Source: CAZUGH01 sp964619785 | GTDB taxonomy: Bacteria > Bacillota > Clostridia > Lachnospirales > Lachnospiraceae | Direction: 5' to 3' | Length of the DNA: 12,025 nt | Assembly: GCA_964619785.1 (NCBI GenBank) | Contig: CAZUGH010000054.1 | Location: 1-12,025, forward strand | Part shown: positions 1-7,536 of the stretch, piece after piece | Numbering within the stretch: position 1 is the first letter of the stretch | Layout of the letters: each line of letters begins with the position of its first letter | The notes under the pieces: model-generated | Databases searched by the model: none | Told to the model about the DNA's origin: nothing | What the model saw: the letters and a program-made list of their open reading frames with translations, nothing else | Program-made: the position numbers and the translations under genes

Positions 1-36
1 TTTTACCTTTTATTTTATGACGTGTCAACTCGGATA

Positions 37-65
37 TTTACTTTTGAGTTTTATGGGAGTAGAAT
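37..65 (+). promoter_or_regulatory. Possible sigma-A promoter of the dehydrogenase gene
   Basis: TTTACT at 37-42 and TAGAAT at 60-65 are separated by 17 bases, a plausible but imperfect sigma-A promoter. Transcription would start near base 72. The leader would carry a small hairpin (GAAGC at 83-87 pairing with GCTTC at 92-96, loop ACAT) that ends four bases before the GGGAGG ribosome binding site at 101-106. The upstream context is cut by the window edge, so another promoter further upstream cannot be excluded. Confidence 0.3.
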
Positions 66-113
66 GCAAAGAAAAACATCAGGAAGCACATGCTTCTGTA
101 GGGAGGTCATGAA

Positions 114-1064
114 ATGATTAAGTCGAGAAAAGTTGCAATTATTGGTGTTGGTCATGTTGGTGCTTACTGTGCCTACTCGTTGATTTTGCAGGGTTTGGTG
201 GATGAGCTGGTGTTGGTTGACAAGAATAAGCAAAAGGCTATTTCTGAATGTCAGGATTTGCGTGATGCCGTTGCGTATTGTCCACATAAGGTGAAAGTTT
301 CGATTGCGGATTATGATGAGCTGGGTGATTGAGATGTTATTGTCAACGCAATTGGCAAGGTGAAGTTGCTTGAGACACATGATCGAATTACAGAGTTGAA
401 TTTTACAATTAAAGAGGTTACGGATTATATGCCAAAGGTTATGGCTGGTGGATTCCATGGAATCATTATCAATATTACCAATCCATGTGATATCGTGACT
501 AGGCAGATTGCCAAGATTGCTAAGCTGCCCAAGGGGCATGTTTTCGGTACAGGAACTGGGCTGGATACTTCAAGGTTGTTGTCTGCATTGTCGATGCAGA
601 CGGATATTGATCCAAAGTCGATTACAGCATATATGTTAGGTGAGCATGGTGCTGATATTATGGTGCCAATGTCGCAGATTGCTTTTCGTGGAAAAAGTGT
701 CGCTAGCCTTCAGAATGATGAGCGTTTTCGTTTTGATACAAAGCAGCTCAAAGAGAAGGTGTTCGAGGGGGCATGGGTTACATTTGATGGGAAGAAGTGT
801 ACAGAGTATGGAATTTGCTCTACATTAGCAAGAGATGTCTCTATCATTTTCCACAATGAGAAGGCGATTATGCCTGTTAGTATGGAGTTAGATGGAGAGT
901 ATAATGAAAAAGATATTTTCGTTGGTGTGCCAGCGATTGTTAGTGCAAATGGTGTGGAAGAGGTGATTGAGCTCGACCTTACCAAAGAGGAGATGGAGGA
1001 ATTCCATCAGTGTTGCGAGGGCGTTCGTCACAATATGACGCTGAATGATTTGATTATTAAGTGA
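114..1064 (+). pseudogene. L-lactate / L-2-hydroxyisocaproate dehydrogenase family, interrupted by in-frame TGA
   Basis: This is an NAD-dependent L-2-hydroxyacid dehydrogenase of the LDH/MDH superfamily, which would interconvert a 2-keto acid and an L-2-hydroxy acid in the cytoplasm. The ATG at 114 lies seven bases after GGGAGG. The frame is 316 codons, the usual family length. The Rossmann motif GVGHVG is at residues 11-16 and the NAD-binding acid D36 ends strand two. NITNP is at 120-124, LDTSR at 150-154 (proton-relay Asp and substrate Arg) and GEHG at 176-179 (catalytic His178). The substrate loop and the GFHG segment resemble L-2-hydroxyisocaproate dehydrogenase more than classic LDH. Codon 73 (330-332) is TGA, within the NAD domain just before DVIVNAIGK, while everything after it is intact and conserved. 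The next in-frame start, GTG at 360, has no clear ribosome binding site and would lack the NAD fold. The gene is therefore a recent nonsense mutant or carries a sequence error. It itself ends in TGA. Substrate is inferred only. Confidence 0.85.
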
Positions 1065-1090
1065 TGTTTTAGATTTGTTTTAGAACACAA

Positions 1091-1184
1091 AAAGGGAACC
1101 GCTCTGATATGATCCCCCTTAAGTAGATTTTGGTTATTTACCTTGTCTACTTAAGGGGAATCATATCAATTGAGCGGTTCCCTT
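1091..1184. terminator. Long bidirectional hairpin terminator between convergent genes
   Basis: A near-perfect inverted repeat fills the space between the dehydrogenase and metK. The outer arms are 1092-1104 and 1172-1184 (13 bp). The inner arms are 1106-1127 and 1146-1167 (22 positions, one C/A mismatch at 1114/1159). A 1-versus-4 base bulge separates the two blocks and the loop is 18 bases (1128-1145). Read on the minus strand, the stem is followed by TTTTTGTGTT, a good terminator tail for metK, whose stop is 12 bases before the stem. Read on the plus strand the tail is a broken T-rich run. About 34 paired bases is unusually long for an intrinsic terminator. Confidence 0.75.
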
Positions 1185-1195
1185 ACTTTATTATT

Positions 1196-2374
1196 CTAGA
1201 GGTATTTCTTTAAGTCGTCTACTTTATTAAGCTGTTCCCATGGCAGGTTCAGGTCATTGCGGCCGAAGTGACCGTATGCAGCTGTCTGCTTGTAGATTGG
1301 GCGACGCAGGTCTAGCATCTGGATGATACCGGCTGGACGTAGGTCAAAGTTGTCACGAATGATTTCGATGAGCTTTTCATCAGAAACTTTGCCGGTGCCG
1401 AAGGTGTCAATCATGACAGATGTTGGTGCTGCTACGCCGATGGCATAGGATAATTGAATCTCAGCTTTGTCGCAGAGACCGGCTGCTACAAGGTTCTTGG
1501 CAACGTAACGAGCGGCATAGGCTGCGGAGCGATCGACTTTTGTTGGGTCCTTGCCGGAGAAAGCACCGCCACCGTGACGTGCCCATCCACCGTAGGTATC
1601 GACGATGATTTTACGACCAGTAACACCACTATCTCCGTTTGGTCCACCGATTACGAATCGACCTGTTGGGTTGATGTAGTATTTTGTATCCTCATCGATG
1701 AGTTCGGTTGGGAGAATTGGGTCAATGACATGCTTGCGTATGTCTGTCTGAATCTGCTCCCATGTGATTGCTTCATCGTGCTGACTAGAGATGACAACGG
1801 CATTGATGTGGATTGGTTTACCTGCTTCATCATATTCTACTGTAACCTGAGATTTACCATCAGGACGAAGATAAGGTAACGTGCCATCTTTACGAACCTT
1901 GGTGAGCTGACGTGTCAACTTGTGTGCTAAGTAAATTGGGTATGGCATGTACTCATCTGTCTCGTTTGTTGCATAACCAAACATCATACCTTGGTCACCA
2001 GCACCGATGGCATCGATTTCGCTATCACTTAACTTGGCTTCAAGTGCTTTGTCAACGCCCATGGCGATATCGGATGACTGCTCGTCTAGGGATACCATAA
2101 CACCGCAGGTGTTTGCATCAAAACCATAGGAAGAGTGATTGTAACCGATTTCATTGATTGTATCACGAACGATCTTTTGAATGTCAACGTAGCCCTGTGT
2201 TGTAATCTCGCCCATGACAAGTACTAGACCAGTGGTGATTGCTGTTTCGCAAGCAACACGGCTCATAGGGTCCTGAGCTAGCATGGCATCAAGGACTGCA
2301 TCTGAAATCTGATCACAGATTTTGTCGGGATGACCTTCTGTAACGGATTCAGATGTAAATAAATGCTTTTCCAT
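1196..2374 (-). CDS. metK: S-adenosylmethionine synthetase (methionine adenosyltransferase)
   Basis: This cytoplasmic enzyme makes S-adenosylmethionine from methionine and ATP, releasing phosphate and pyrophosphate. It is the sole SAM source in most bacteria. The family signatures are complete. SESVTEGHPDK at residues 8-18 contains the ATP-binding His15, GAGDQGMMFGYA is at 124-135, and the metal/phosphate-binding stretch GGPNGDSGVTGRK and the GGGAFSGKDPTKVDRSAAY loop are both present. I place the start at the ATG at 2374 (protein MEKHLF..., 392 residues, normal length). GGAGG lies five bases upstream of it and homologues begin there; an ATG four codons earlier (2386) has no ribosome binding site. 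It is a single-gene unit controlled by the SAM-I riboswitch upstream and ended by the shared hairpin downstream. Identification is secure. Confidence 0.97.
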   Translation of the reverse strand: MEKHLFTSESVTEGHPDKICDQISDAVLDAMLAQDPMSRVACETAITTGLVLVMGEITTQGYVDIQKIVRDTINEIGYNHSSYGFDANTCGVMVSLDEQSSDIAMGVDKALEAKLSDSEIDAIGAGDQGMMFGYATNETDEYMPYPIYLAHKLTRQLTKVRKDGTLPYLRPDGKSQVTVEYDEAGKPIHINAVVISSQHDEAITWEQIQTDIRKHVIDPILPTELIDEDTKYYINPTGRFVIGGPNGDSGVTGRKIIVDTYGGWARHGGGAFSGKDPTKVDRSAAYAARYVAKNLVAAGLCDKAEIQLSYAIGVAAPTSVMIDTFGTGKVSDEKLIEIIRDNFDLRPAGIIQMLDLRRPIYKQTAAYGHFGRNDLNLPWEQLNKVDDLKKYL

Positions 2375-2428
2375 TGTATCCTCCATTCTTCACTTATGTG
2401 AAAAAAATTGGTTCCTCTTTTTTGAGCG

Positions 2429-2453
2429 AAAAAAAATCCGCCAAAGCGGACTT
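2429..2453 (-). terminator. Riboswitch-controlled attenuator of metK
   Basis: On the minus strand AAGTCCGC and GCGGATTT form an 8-bp stem with a TTTG loop, followed by an uninterrupted run of T. It lies about 20 bases after the riboswitch P1 helix and about 55 bases before the metK start. This is the expected place for the terminator that forms when SAM is bound. Confidence 0.85.
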
Positions 2454-2470
2454 GATTGTTTCGTATCAAA

Positions 2471-2574
2471 CCCTCTCATTGTTCGAAAAAATCGCTTAGA
2501 TTGGCACCTTCCAAAGGATGGGGTTGCCGTGGTTTCACAGAGCCTTAACTCTCCACCACTCGGAATAAGAGAAA
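2471..2574 (-). promoter_or_regulatory. SAM-I (S-box) riboswitch
   Basis: Read on the minus strand this leader has the S-box core in order. P1 5' strand CTCTTA is at 2566-2571, then come GAGTGGTGGAG, CTGTGAAACC, GGCAACC, a P3 hairpin (CCATCCTTTGG), AAGGTGCCAATC, a further hairpin, and P1 3' strand TGAGAG at 2473-2478. P1 can form about 8 bp including G-U pairs. SAM-I aptamers bind S-adenosylmethionine. Placed before metK with an attenuator after it, the aptamer should terminate transcription when SAM is plentiful. Recognition rests on the conserved core and its position. Confidence 0.95.
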
Positions 2575-2596
2575 CGTATTTAATTGTAACGTATAA

Positions 2597-2625
2597 AGGA
2601 TACACCATATAGAAGGTATCGTCAA
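2597..2625 (-). promoter_or_regulatory. Sigma-A promoter of metK
   Basis: On the minus strand TTGACG (2620-2625) and TATCCT (2597-2602) are 17 bases apart. The predicted start, about seven bases beyond the -10, places the whole SAM-I aptamer in the leader. The -35 is near-consensus and the -10 matches at four of six positions. Confidence 0.6.
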
Positions 2626-2678
2626 GTACATTGAGTTAAGAAAAATACAAAATATGTCTATTTTTTCTAAATAGTTTA

Positions 2679-2687
2679 TGGTATAAT
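2679..2687 (+). promoter_or_regulatory. Extended -10 promoter of the two-component operon
   Basis: TGG followed by a perfect TATAAT at 2682-2687 makes an extended -10 element. No good -35 is seen at the usual spacing. Transcription would begin near 2694, about 20 bases before the GTG start of the sensor kinase. This supports the GTG at 2715 over the TTG at 2700. The promoter is divergent from that of metK, with the two -35 sides facing each other. Confidence 0.6.
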
Positions 2688-2714
2688 AATAAAGTCAGAT
2701 TGCGAGGTGAATAT

Positions 2715-4238
2715 GTGAAGAAGAATGCAGGTGACAAACATCGCAATATGTTTCTGATTTTAGCAGTTGGACCGATGGTTGCGTTGGTTTTATTTGTCTC
2801 ATTTGTGATGGCTAGAGAAGAGAAAGTCATTAGTGAACATTATAACTTGCGTGACAGTGATATGGATATTTCATTTATGGTGTTTGATAAGATGCTTTTG
2901 TTGAGCTCTTATACGGCAGATGATTATGAGAAGATTCAGTCGATGGCTAAGAATAATCAGGACTGGTTATCCGATGTGAACCAATTAAAGAAGTTTGATC
3001 AGGCGTTGAAGCAGAAGTACTCATTTCTTGTTGTAGAGCAGGATCATAAGTTTATTTATTTCGGAGACACAGCGTATAAAGACTTCCTATCAAAAAGATT
3101 AGCGAATCAGATTACGTCAGCTTCATCAAGAGATGCTACTTACCTTGAGAATGCGAAGCATTCCATATTGGTTAAGGGAATTCAAGCTAGAACGCTTGAG
3201 GGAACAGATTACAATGTCTATATCGTAACACGAACCAATTTTGCTCTTCCTCATGTTAAGTTCTTGAATTATATGTTATTCACTGCTATACTAATAGTAA
3301 TCATAGTAATTTCTGTTGTAGTCGTTGGGTATGCATATTATCATATTGTTAAACCCATCAAGACCTTACAGAAAGCGACGAATGCAATACGTGATGGTGA
3401 TTTAGATGTGGATATAAGTATGGAAGGTCAAGGAGAATTCATTGGGTTGTATGAGGATTTTGACCGGATGAGATTGCGCTTGAAGGAATCCGTTGAAGAG
3501 CAACAGAAGACAGATTTTTTGACACGAGAAGTAATCGGTAACATTTCACATGATTTGAAGACCCCATTAACTGCGATTAAAGGTTATGCAGAGGGTATTT
3601 TAGATGGGGTTGCATCAACACCAGAACGAATTGAGAAGTATGTTAGAACGATTTATACGAAGGCATCAGATATGGCAGGTCTGGTAGATGAGCTTGCCTT
3701 TTTCACAAAGATAAATCAAAAAGATGTACTTTATAATTATACCGATGTTCCAGCAAGTCGCTATTTTAGTGATTGTGTTAGCGAATTATCTCTGGATTTG
3801 GAGATGAAGAGTATCAACTTGATTTTTCAATCAGATGTTGATGACCAAGCACAGATTCATATTGATGTTGAGAAGATTAAGCGTGTTGTTAACAATATTG
3901 TTGGGAATGCAGCGAAGTACATTCGGCATAATCAAGGTATCATAATTGTTCGAGTAATTGATGATGGACCACAGATTGTAATACGCATCGAAGATAATGG
4001 AGATGGCATAAGTCAGGATGAGTTACCATATATATTCGATCGATTTTATCGAACAGATAGTTCACGGAGATCTACGACAGGAGGAAGTGGCCTGGGGTTG
4101 GCCATAACGAAGAAGATTGTCGAGGATCACGGAGGAGTGATTTGGGCTGAGAGCAAGGAGACAGTAGGTACTGCTATCTTGTTCCGTTTAAATAAGGATA
4201 GAGGGATGCAAATGAAGGAGGATACAAAAAATGAGTAG
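2715..4238 (+). CDS. Membrane sensor histidine kinase with HAMP domain
   Basis: This is the sensor of a two-component system in the cytoplasmic membrane. It should autophosphorylate on His279 and pass the phosphate to the regulator encoded next. From the GTG start (GAGGTG five bases upstream) it has 507 residues. TM1 is about 11-33, an extracytoplasmic domain about 34-180, TM2 about 184-210, and a HAMP linker about 210-265 (includes KPIKTLQKATNAIRDGDLDV). HisKA contains NISHDLKTPLTAIKGY around His279. The HATPase domain has NNIVGNAAKY from about 393, EDNGDGI at 426-432, YIFDRFYRTD, and GGSGLGLAI. All boxes needed for kinase activity are present. The sensor domain has no motif I recognise, so the stimulus is unknown. 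The last 8 bases overlap the regulator gene, which implies translational coupling. Upstream, an in-frame TTG at 2700 is less likely as start. Confidence 0.93.
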   Translation: MKKNAGDKHRNMFLILAVGPMVALVLFVSFVMAREEKVISEHYNLRDSDMDISFMVFDKMLLLSSYTADDYEKIQSMAKNNQDWLSDVNQLKKFDQALKQKYSFLVVEQDHKFIYFGDTAYKDFLSKRLANQITSASSRDATYLENAKHSILVKGIQARTLEGTDYNVYIVTRTNFALPHVKFLNYMLFTAILIVIIVISVVVVGYAYYHIVKPIKTLQKATNAIRDGDLDVDISMEGQGEFIGLYEDFDRMRLRLKESVEEQQKTDFLTREVIGNISHDLKTPLTAIKGYAEGILDGVASTPERIEKYVRTIYTKASDMAGLVDELAFFTKINQKDVLYNYTDVPASRYFSDCVSELSLDLEMKSINLIFQSDVDDQAQIHIDVEKIKRVVNNIVGNAAKYIRHNQGIIIVRVIDDGPQIVIRIEDNGDGISQDELPYIFDRFYRTDSSRRSTTGGSGLGLAITKKIVEDHGGVIWAESKETVGTAILFRLNKDRGMQMKEDTKNE

Positions 4239-4920
4239 AATATTAATTATCGAGGATGAGTTACCAATTGCAGAGTTAGAGAAAGATTATCTCGAACTGA
4301 GCGATTTCACAGTAACAATCGAAGAAGATGGAAGCAAAGGTCTTGAGAAAGCATTAAGTGGAGAATATGACTTGATTATATTGGATTTGATGCTGCCGGG
4401 TATGGATGGTTTTGAGATTTGCAAGACGATTCGTGGTGCGATGGACATTCCAATCGTGATGGTATCGGCGAAGAAGGAAGATATTGATAAGATTCGTGGA
4501 CTTGGTCTAGGCGCTGACGATTACATGACGAAACCATTTAGCCCAAGCGAGTTGGTAGCACGTGTGAAGGCACATTTGGCACGTTATGAAAGATTGACTC
4601 ATAGCTTGTACAAGGAGAATGAGATTATCGAGATTCGTGGAATCAAGATTGACAAGACTGCTCGTCGAGTATATGTTGATGGAGAAGAGAGAAACTTCAC
4701 AACGAAGGAATTTGACCTACTTTATTTCCTTGCCAATAATCCAAATCGTGTATTCACAAAGGAAGAATTGTTCTCAGAGATTTGGGGCTTTACAAGCGTT
4801 GGCGATATCGCAACAGTAACCGTTCATATCAAGAAGATTCGCGAGAAGATGGAGAAGAATACCTCCAAGCCAGACTACATCGAGACAATCTGGGGCGTAG
4901 GATATCGTTTCAAACTCTAA
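4231..4920 (+). CDS. OmpR/PhoB-type DNA-binding response regulator
   Basis: This 229-residue transcription factor is the partner of the kinase just upstream. The receiver domain (1-118) has the acidic pair E8/D9, phospho-acceptor Asp52 in ILDLMLPGMDG, switch Ser79 and Lys101 in TKPF. A winged-helix Trans_Reg_C domain occupies about 130-229 and contains TTKEFDLLYFLANNPNRVFT, VTVHIKKIREK and the terminal IWGVGYRF. AAGGAGG lies nine bases before the ATG, inside the end of the kinase gene. No downstream terminator is seen, so transcription may continue into the permease/lipoprotein pair, but these need not be its targets. The regulon cannot be told from the sequence. Confidence 0.95.
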   Translation: MSRILIIEDELPIAELEKDYLELSDFTVTIEEDGSKGLEKALSGEYDLIILDLMLPGMDGFEICKTIRGAMDIPIVMVSAKKEDIDKIRGLGLGADDYMTKPFSPSELVARVKAHLARYERLTHSLYKENEIIEIRGIKIDKTARRVYVDGEERNFTTKEFDLLYFLANNPNRVFTKEELFSEIWGFTSVGDIATVTVHIKKIREKMEKNTSKPDYIETIWGVGYRFKL

Positions 4921-4949
4921 GGATAAATTTGCATCATTTGCCCATACTA
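4921..4949 (+). promoter_or_regulatory. Possible sporulation-type (sigma-G or sigma-E) promoter
   Basis: CATACTA at 4943-4949 equals the classic sigma-G -10. GGATA at 4921-4925 sits 17 bases upstream, close to the -35 pattern. Extended by one base, CATACTAT is also one mismatch from the sigma-E -10, with ATAAATT 13 bases upstream. It lies just before a YtvI-like gene, a sporulation-associated family. This is a short-motif match only. Confidence 0.35.
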
Positions 4950-4980
4950 TGTGATAGATTAATTACGGGTGGTGGCAGTG

Positions 4981-6003
4981 ATGAAGAAGGACAATCAGAG
5001 AATTCTGTATATTATAGGAACAACTGGCGTAGTATATCTCATCTTGAGATACCTCTTACCGCTCGTTGTTCCTTTTGTATTGGCAGTGATTGTGGCTAGA
5101 ATGCTAGAACCAGCAGTGGAGTGGAGTTATGCGCGCTTGTATTTTCCTAAGAGATTCGTATCGATGGTGCTTCTGGTTGTGTCAGTGGGCGCTTTGCTTG
5201 TGTTTTTTGGAACGATACTTGTAGCGTGTGGTCGCCAGTTTGGAATATTGCTAAAGCAGATGCCACACTACCAAAACGTATGGTATGGAACGATGGAGGA
5301 ATTATGCTGCTGCATGGATGGCGCATTTGGTCTGCGCCCGGGCTTGACGATGATATGGTTATTACAAGCGGGGAAAATGTTGTCTCAGCGAATTCTCCCA
5401 GGAATTACGGGTTATGCAGGGGAGATGTTTTTATCCGTTGGACGAATTGGTCTGCTGGCATTTATCTTTTTTATTGCAACGATTATGGTGCTCTCAGACC
5501 GAGAAAAACTGCGAAAGGAAGCTGGGCGATGCTTGATTTATCAAAAGCTGCAACCATCCTTATCTCATCTTAAGACAGCTGGTTATTCCTATCTAAAGGC
5601 ATAGGTGATCTTGATTTTTATTGTATCGGTCGTGTGTGTAACGGGGCTGCTAATTATCAGAAATCCGTATGCGCTGTTATTTGGCATTGCGATTGCAATC
5701 TTTGACGCCTTTCCCGTCGTGGGAAGTGGAAGTATTCTTGTACCATGGGCCGTCTTTCATGTGCTAGGAGGCAATATGATGGAAGCCGCAATTCTAGTGA
5801 CAATCTATGTTATCACCTTATTGATACGCGAGGTTTTGGAGCCACGTTTGCTGGGAAATTGTCTGGGCATTTCTCCATTTTATATGTTGATATCTATCTA
5901 TGTTGGTGTTAAAGTATTTGGTATAGCAGGAATTTTACTAGGGCCGATTGGGCTCATTATGATACAGTACTTTGTCAGAGGAAAGGATGGTCAGAAGATT
6001 TGA
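4981..6003 (+). pseudogene. AI-2E family / YtvI-like membrane permease, interrupted by in-frame TAG
   Basis: This integral membrane protein of the AI-2E transporter (UPF0118) superfamily most resembles the sporulation protein YtvI. From the ATG at 4981 it would be 341 codons, near family length; GGTGG lies at 4970-4974 and upstream GTG codons are possible starts. Paired N-terminal helices (about residues 10-40), a helix at about 55-85, and one before SDREKL are in the first part. The second part has NPYALLFGIAIAIFDAFPVVG, then EPRLLGNCLGISP, and VGVKVFGIAGILLGP, all typical conserved segments. Codon 208 (5602-5604) is TAG where family members usually carry Gln in YLKAQ, so a single CAG-to-TAG change explains it. 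GTG follows directly at 5605, with AAAGG five bases before it, so a 132-residue C-terminal half could be restarted. The transported substrate is unknown, and quorum-signal export should not be assumed. Its stop overlaps the next gene's start. Confidence 0.8.
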
Positions 6004-7121
6004 AAAAATATGCACTAGTAATATGCGTAGCACTCCTATTGTGTGGGTGTGGTGAACAAAAGACCGATACAACATTGGCGATTCCAAATTATACACCAGT
6101 TCCAACTTGGTCACCGGCACCGTCTAACGAGGCGGAAGCAACCAGTGAGCCAGAAGCGACTGCAGCAGCGAAGACCGGTCAGAACAAGGTCTCGGACCTG
6201 GTCACGAAGACCGTGAAGAAGTATGAGGAAGAGACAATCGACATGGAAGGGCTTGAAGGTGTGGATAACTTCACGCTGGCGAAGGATAACACCCTTCGCT
6301 GTCATGACTCCAATGCATCTGGCAGCAATACATTTTCCTTGTATGAGAAAAAGGGAAATGGCGCCTGGAAGAAGTCAGCGAATCAGATTATCGCTAACTT
6401 TGTAAATAAGTACCGCGTTCAGGTAACGAAGATGAAGGATTATCTTGTGACAGCATTTGATGAGACGATACTCATGGCAGATGACAATGTGATTTACAAG
6501 ATTGATGAAGAAGGCAATACGATTGCGGATGCGAAGATGGAGAAGATGTTTGGTAAGGGAACCTTTGAAATTCATGATTGGTATTGGTACAAGGGGAATA
6601 AAGTGATTGCGAACCTGAGTTATTATGACAAGGCGGGTACGCTTAAGGAGAAGGTTTGTTGTTTGATTGATATTGATCGCCAAAAAATTGTGAAGCGCTA
6701 TAGCCAGAGCTGGGAGATGCGGCTGGTGGCGGATGGCAAAATCTACGGAGACCAGGTGGACCAGAATCTGATTACTACGATACTAGTTGTTAATCCGGAA
6801 GATGGAAAGGTGGAACAGAAGATTCCGGCAAGTGTTATTCGCAAGACTGCGCAGGACCGCACGGAGTGGAACAAAGCAGGAGATGATTATTATCGCAATC
6901 AGGCATTTGCCTATGCGCTTTGCGATGGAGAACTCTATGTGAAATATATGACGGGAGTGTTCCGATATGATGCAGATTCGCAGAAATGGCAGCAGCTCCT
7001 AAAGGAGTCGAAGAAATACAAGATGGGCCAGTGCGACCCCGTTACCTTCGCAGTGGCAGATGAGAATCATTTCTATATGATGGGGGAGGCTGGGTTCTAT
7101 CGATATTCGGCTAACGACTAA
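6000..7121 (+). CDS. Predicted lipoprotein of unknown function, repeat/propeller-like
   Basis: This 373-residue secreted lipoprotein has a signal peptide of MKK plus a hydrophobic stretch, ending in a LCGC lipobox with Cys17 as the likely lipidated residue. A Pro/Thr/Ser/Glu/Ala-rich spacer (about 22-60) follows, of the kind that spans the cell wall. The rest is rich in short beta-type repeats (GNKVIANLSYYD, DGKIYGDQ, DGELYVKYM, ENHFYMMGEAGFYRY), suggesting a propeller-like extracellular domain. I recognise no named family or catalytic motif. The TTG start at 6000 overlaps the TGA of the permease and is preceded by AAAGGATGG at 5982-5990, so the two are probably translationally coupled and act together at the envelope. 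The gene runs 11 bases into the convergent acetyltransferase gene. Confidence 0.75.
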   Translation: MKKYALVICVALLLCGCGEQKTDTTLAIPNYTPVPTWSPAPSNEAEATSEPEATAAAKTGQNKVSDLVTKTVKKYEEETIDMEGLEGVDNFTLAKDNTLRCHDSNASGSNTFSLYEKKGNGAWKKSANQIIANFVNKYRVQVTKMKDYLVTAFDETILMADDNVIYKIDEEGNTIADAKMEKMFGKGTFEIHDWYWYKGNKVIANLSYYDKAGTLKEKVCCLIDIDRQKIVKRYSQSWEMRLVADGKIYGDQVDQNLITTILVVNPEDGKVEQKIPASVIRKTAQDRTEWNKAGDDYYRNQAFAYALCDGELYVKYMTGVFRYDADSQKWQQLLKESKKYKMGQCDPVTFAVADENHFYMMGEAGFYRYSAND

Positions 7122-7536
7122 CCCACTTGCTCATTCCACAGCCGTGATTGCCGAAGGGACGACGATTGAAGCCGAGCTTCTCGTAGAAAGGCTCTTTGGC
7201 ATAGGCACTCATAAGATTGACCATGACGGTTTCACCTTCTTCGACCTGGCTCTCAATCCATGAGAGAACTTGTGTGATGAGGCTACGACCGATGCCATGG
7301 GACTGGTACTCGGGGCGTAGGATAACGTCACAGATGAAGTATACATAACCGCCATCCCCGACGACACGCGCCATACCAATTGGCTTGCCATCGATGGTTG
7401 CCACGATGGTATAGAGAGAATTGGATAGGGCAATACGAACACGCTTCTCCGTTGTGATGACAAAGTCAACCGAACGACGTAGATCATCATAATCGTCGAC
7501 AGATATGGTATTGGTAAATTCAATGGAATCGTTCAT
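7111..7536 (-). CDS. GNAT family N-acetyltransferase
   Basis: This 141-residue cytoplasmic protein has the single GNAT fold, which transfers an acetyl group from acetyl-CoA to an amine; the substrate is unknown. The conserved middle is present: IDGKPIGMARVV, the acid-rich strand YVYFICDVILRPEYQ, and the CoA pyrophosphate loop QSHGIG at 78-83. The C-terminal motif AKEPFYEKLGF follows. I choose the ATG at 7536 because GAGGTG lies six bases upstream; an in-frame start 13 codons earlier has no such site and would run through the promoter zone. It is divergent from the phosphodiesterase and convergent with the lipoprotein gene, with stop regions overlapping. Confidence 0.88.
   Translation of the reverse strand: MNDSIEFTNTISVDDYDDLRRSVDFVITTEKRVRIALSNSLYTIVATIDGKPIGMARVVGDGGYVYFICDVILRPEYQSHGIGRSLITQVLSWIESQVEEGETVMVNLMSAYAKEPFYEKLGFNRRPFGNHGCGMSKWVSR

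Noticed and set aside
330..380. Selenocysteine insertion at the TGA of the dehydrogenase
   Set aside because: No convincing SECIS-like stem-loop follows the codon, the position is not catalytic, and this family is not a known selenoprotein family. The gene's own terminal stop is also TGA.
1091..1184. CRISPR repeat or integron attC site
   Set aside because: There is a single inverted repeat, with no direct repeats, spacers, cas genes or integrase; its position between two stop codons fits a terminator.
1420..1879. Plus-strand open frames inside metK
   Set aside because: They are the complement of a highly conserved gene, have no ribosome binding site and show no recognisable protein features.
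2700..2714. TTG at 2700 as start of the sensor kinase
   Set aside because: It lies within about six bases of the predicted transcription start and has no ribosome binding site; GTG at 2715 has GAGGTG at proper spacing.
5602..5604. Pyrrolysine decoding of the TAG in the permease
   Set aside because: Known pyrrolysine use is in methylamine methyltransferases. The site normally holds Gln, and other genes here end in TAG.
4981..6003. Quorum-signal (AI-2) exporter
   Set aside because: The superfamily name is historical. The sequence is nearest YtvI-like sporulation members and nothing else here points to AI-2.
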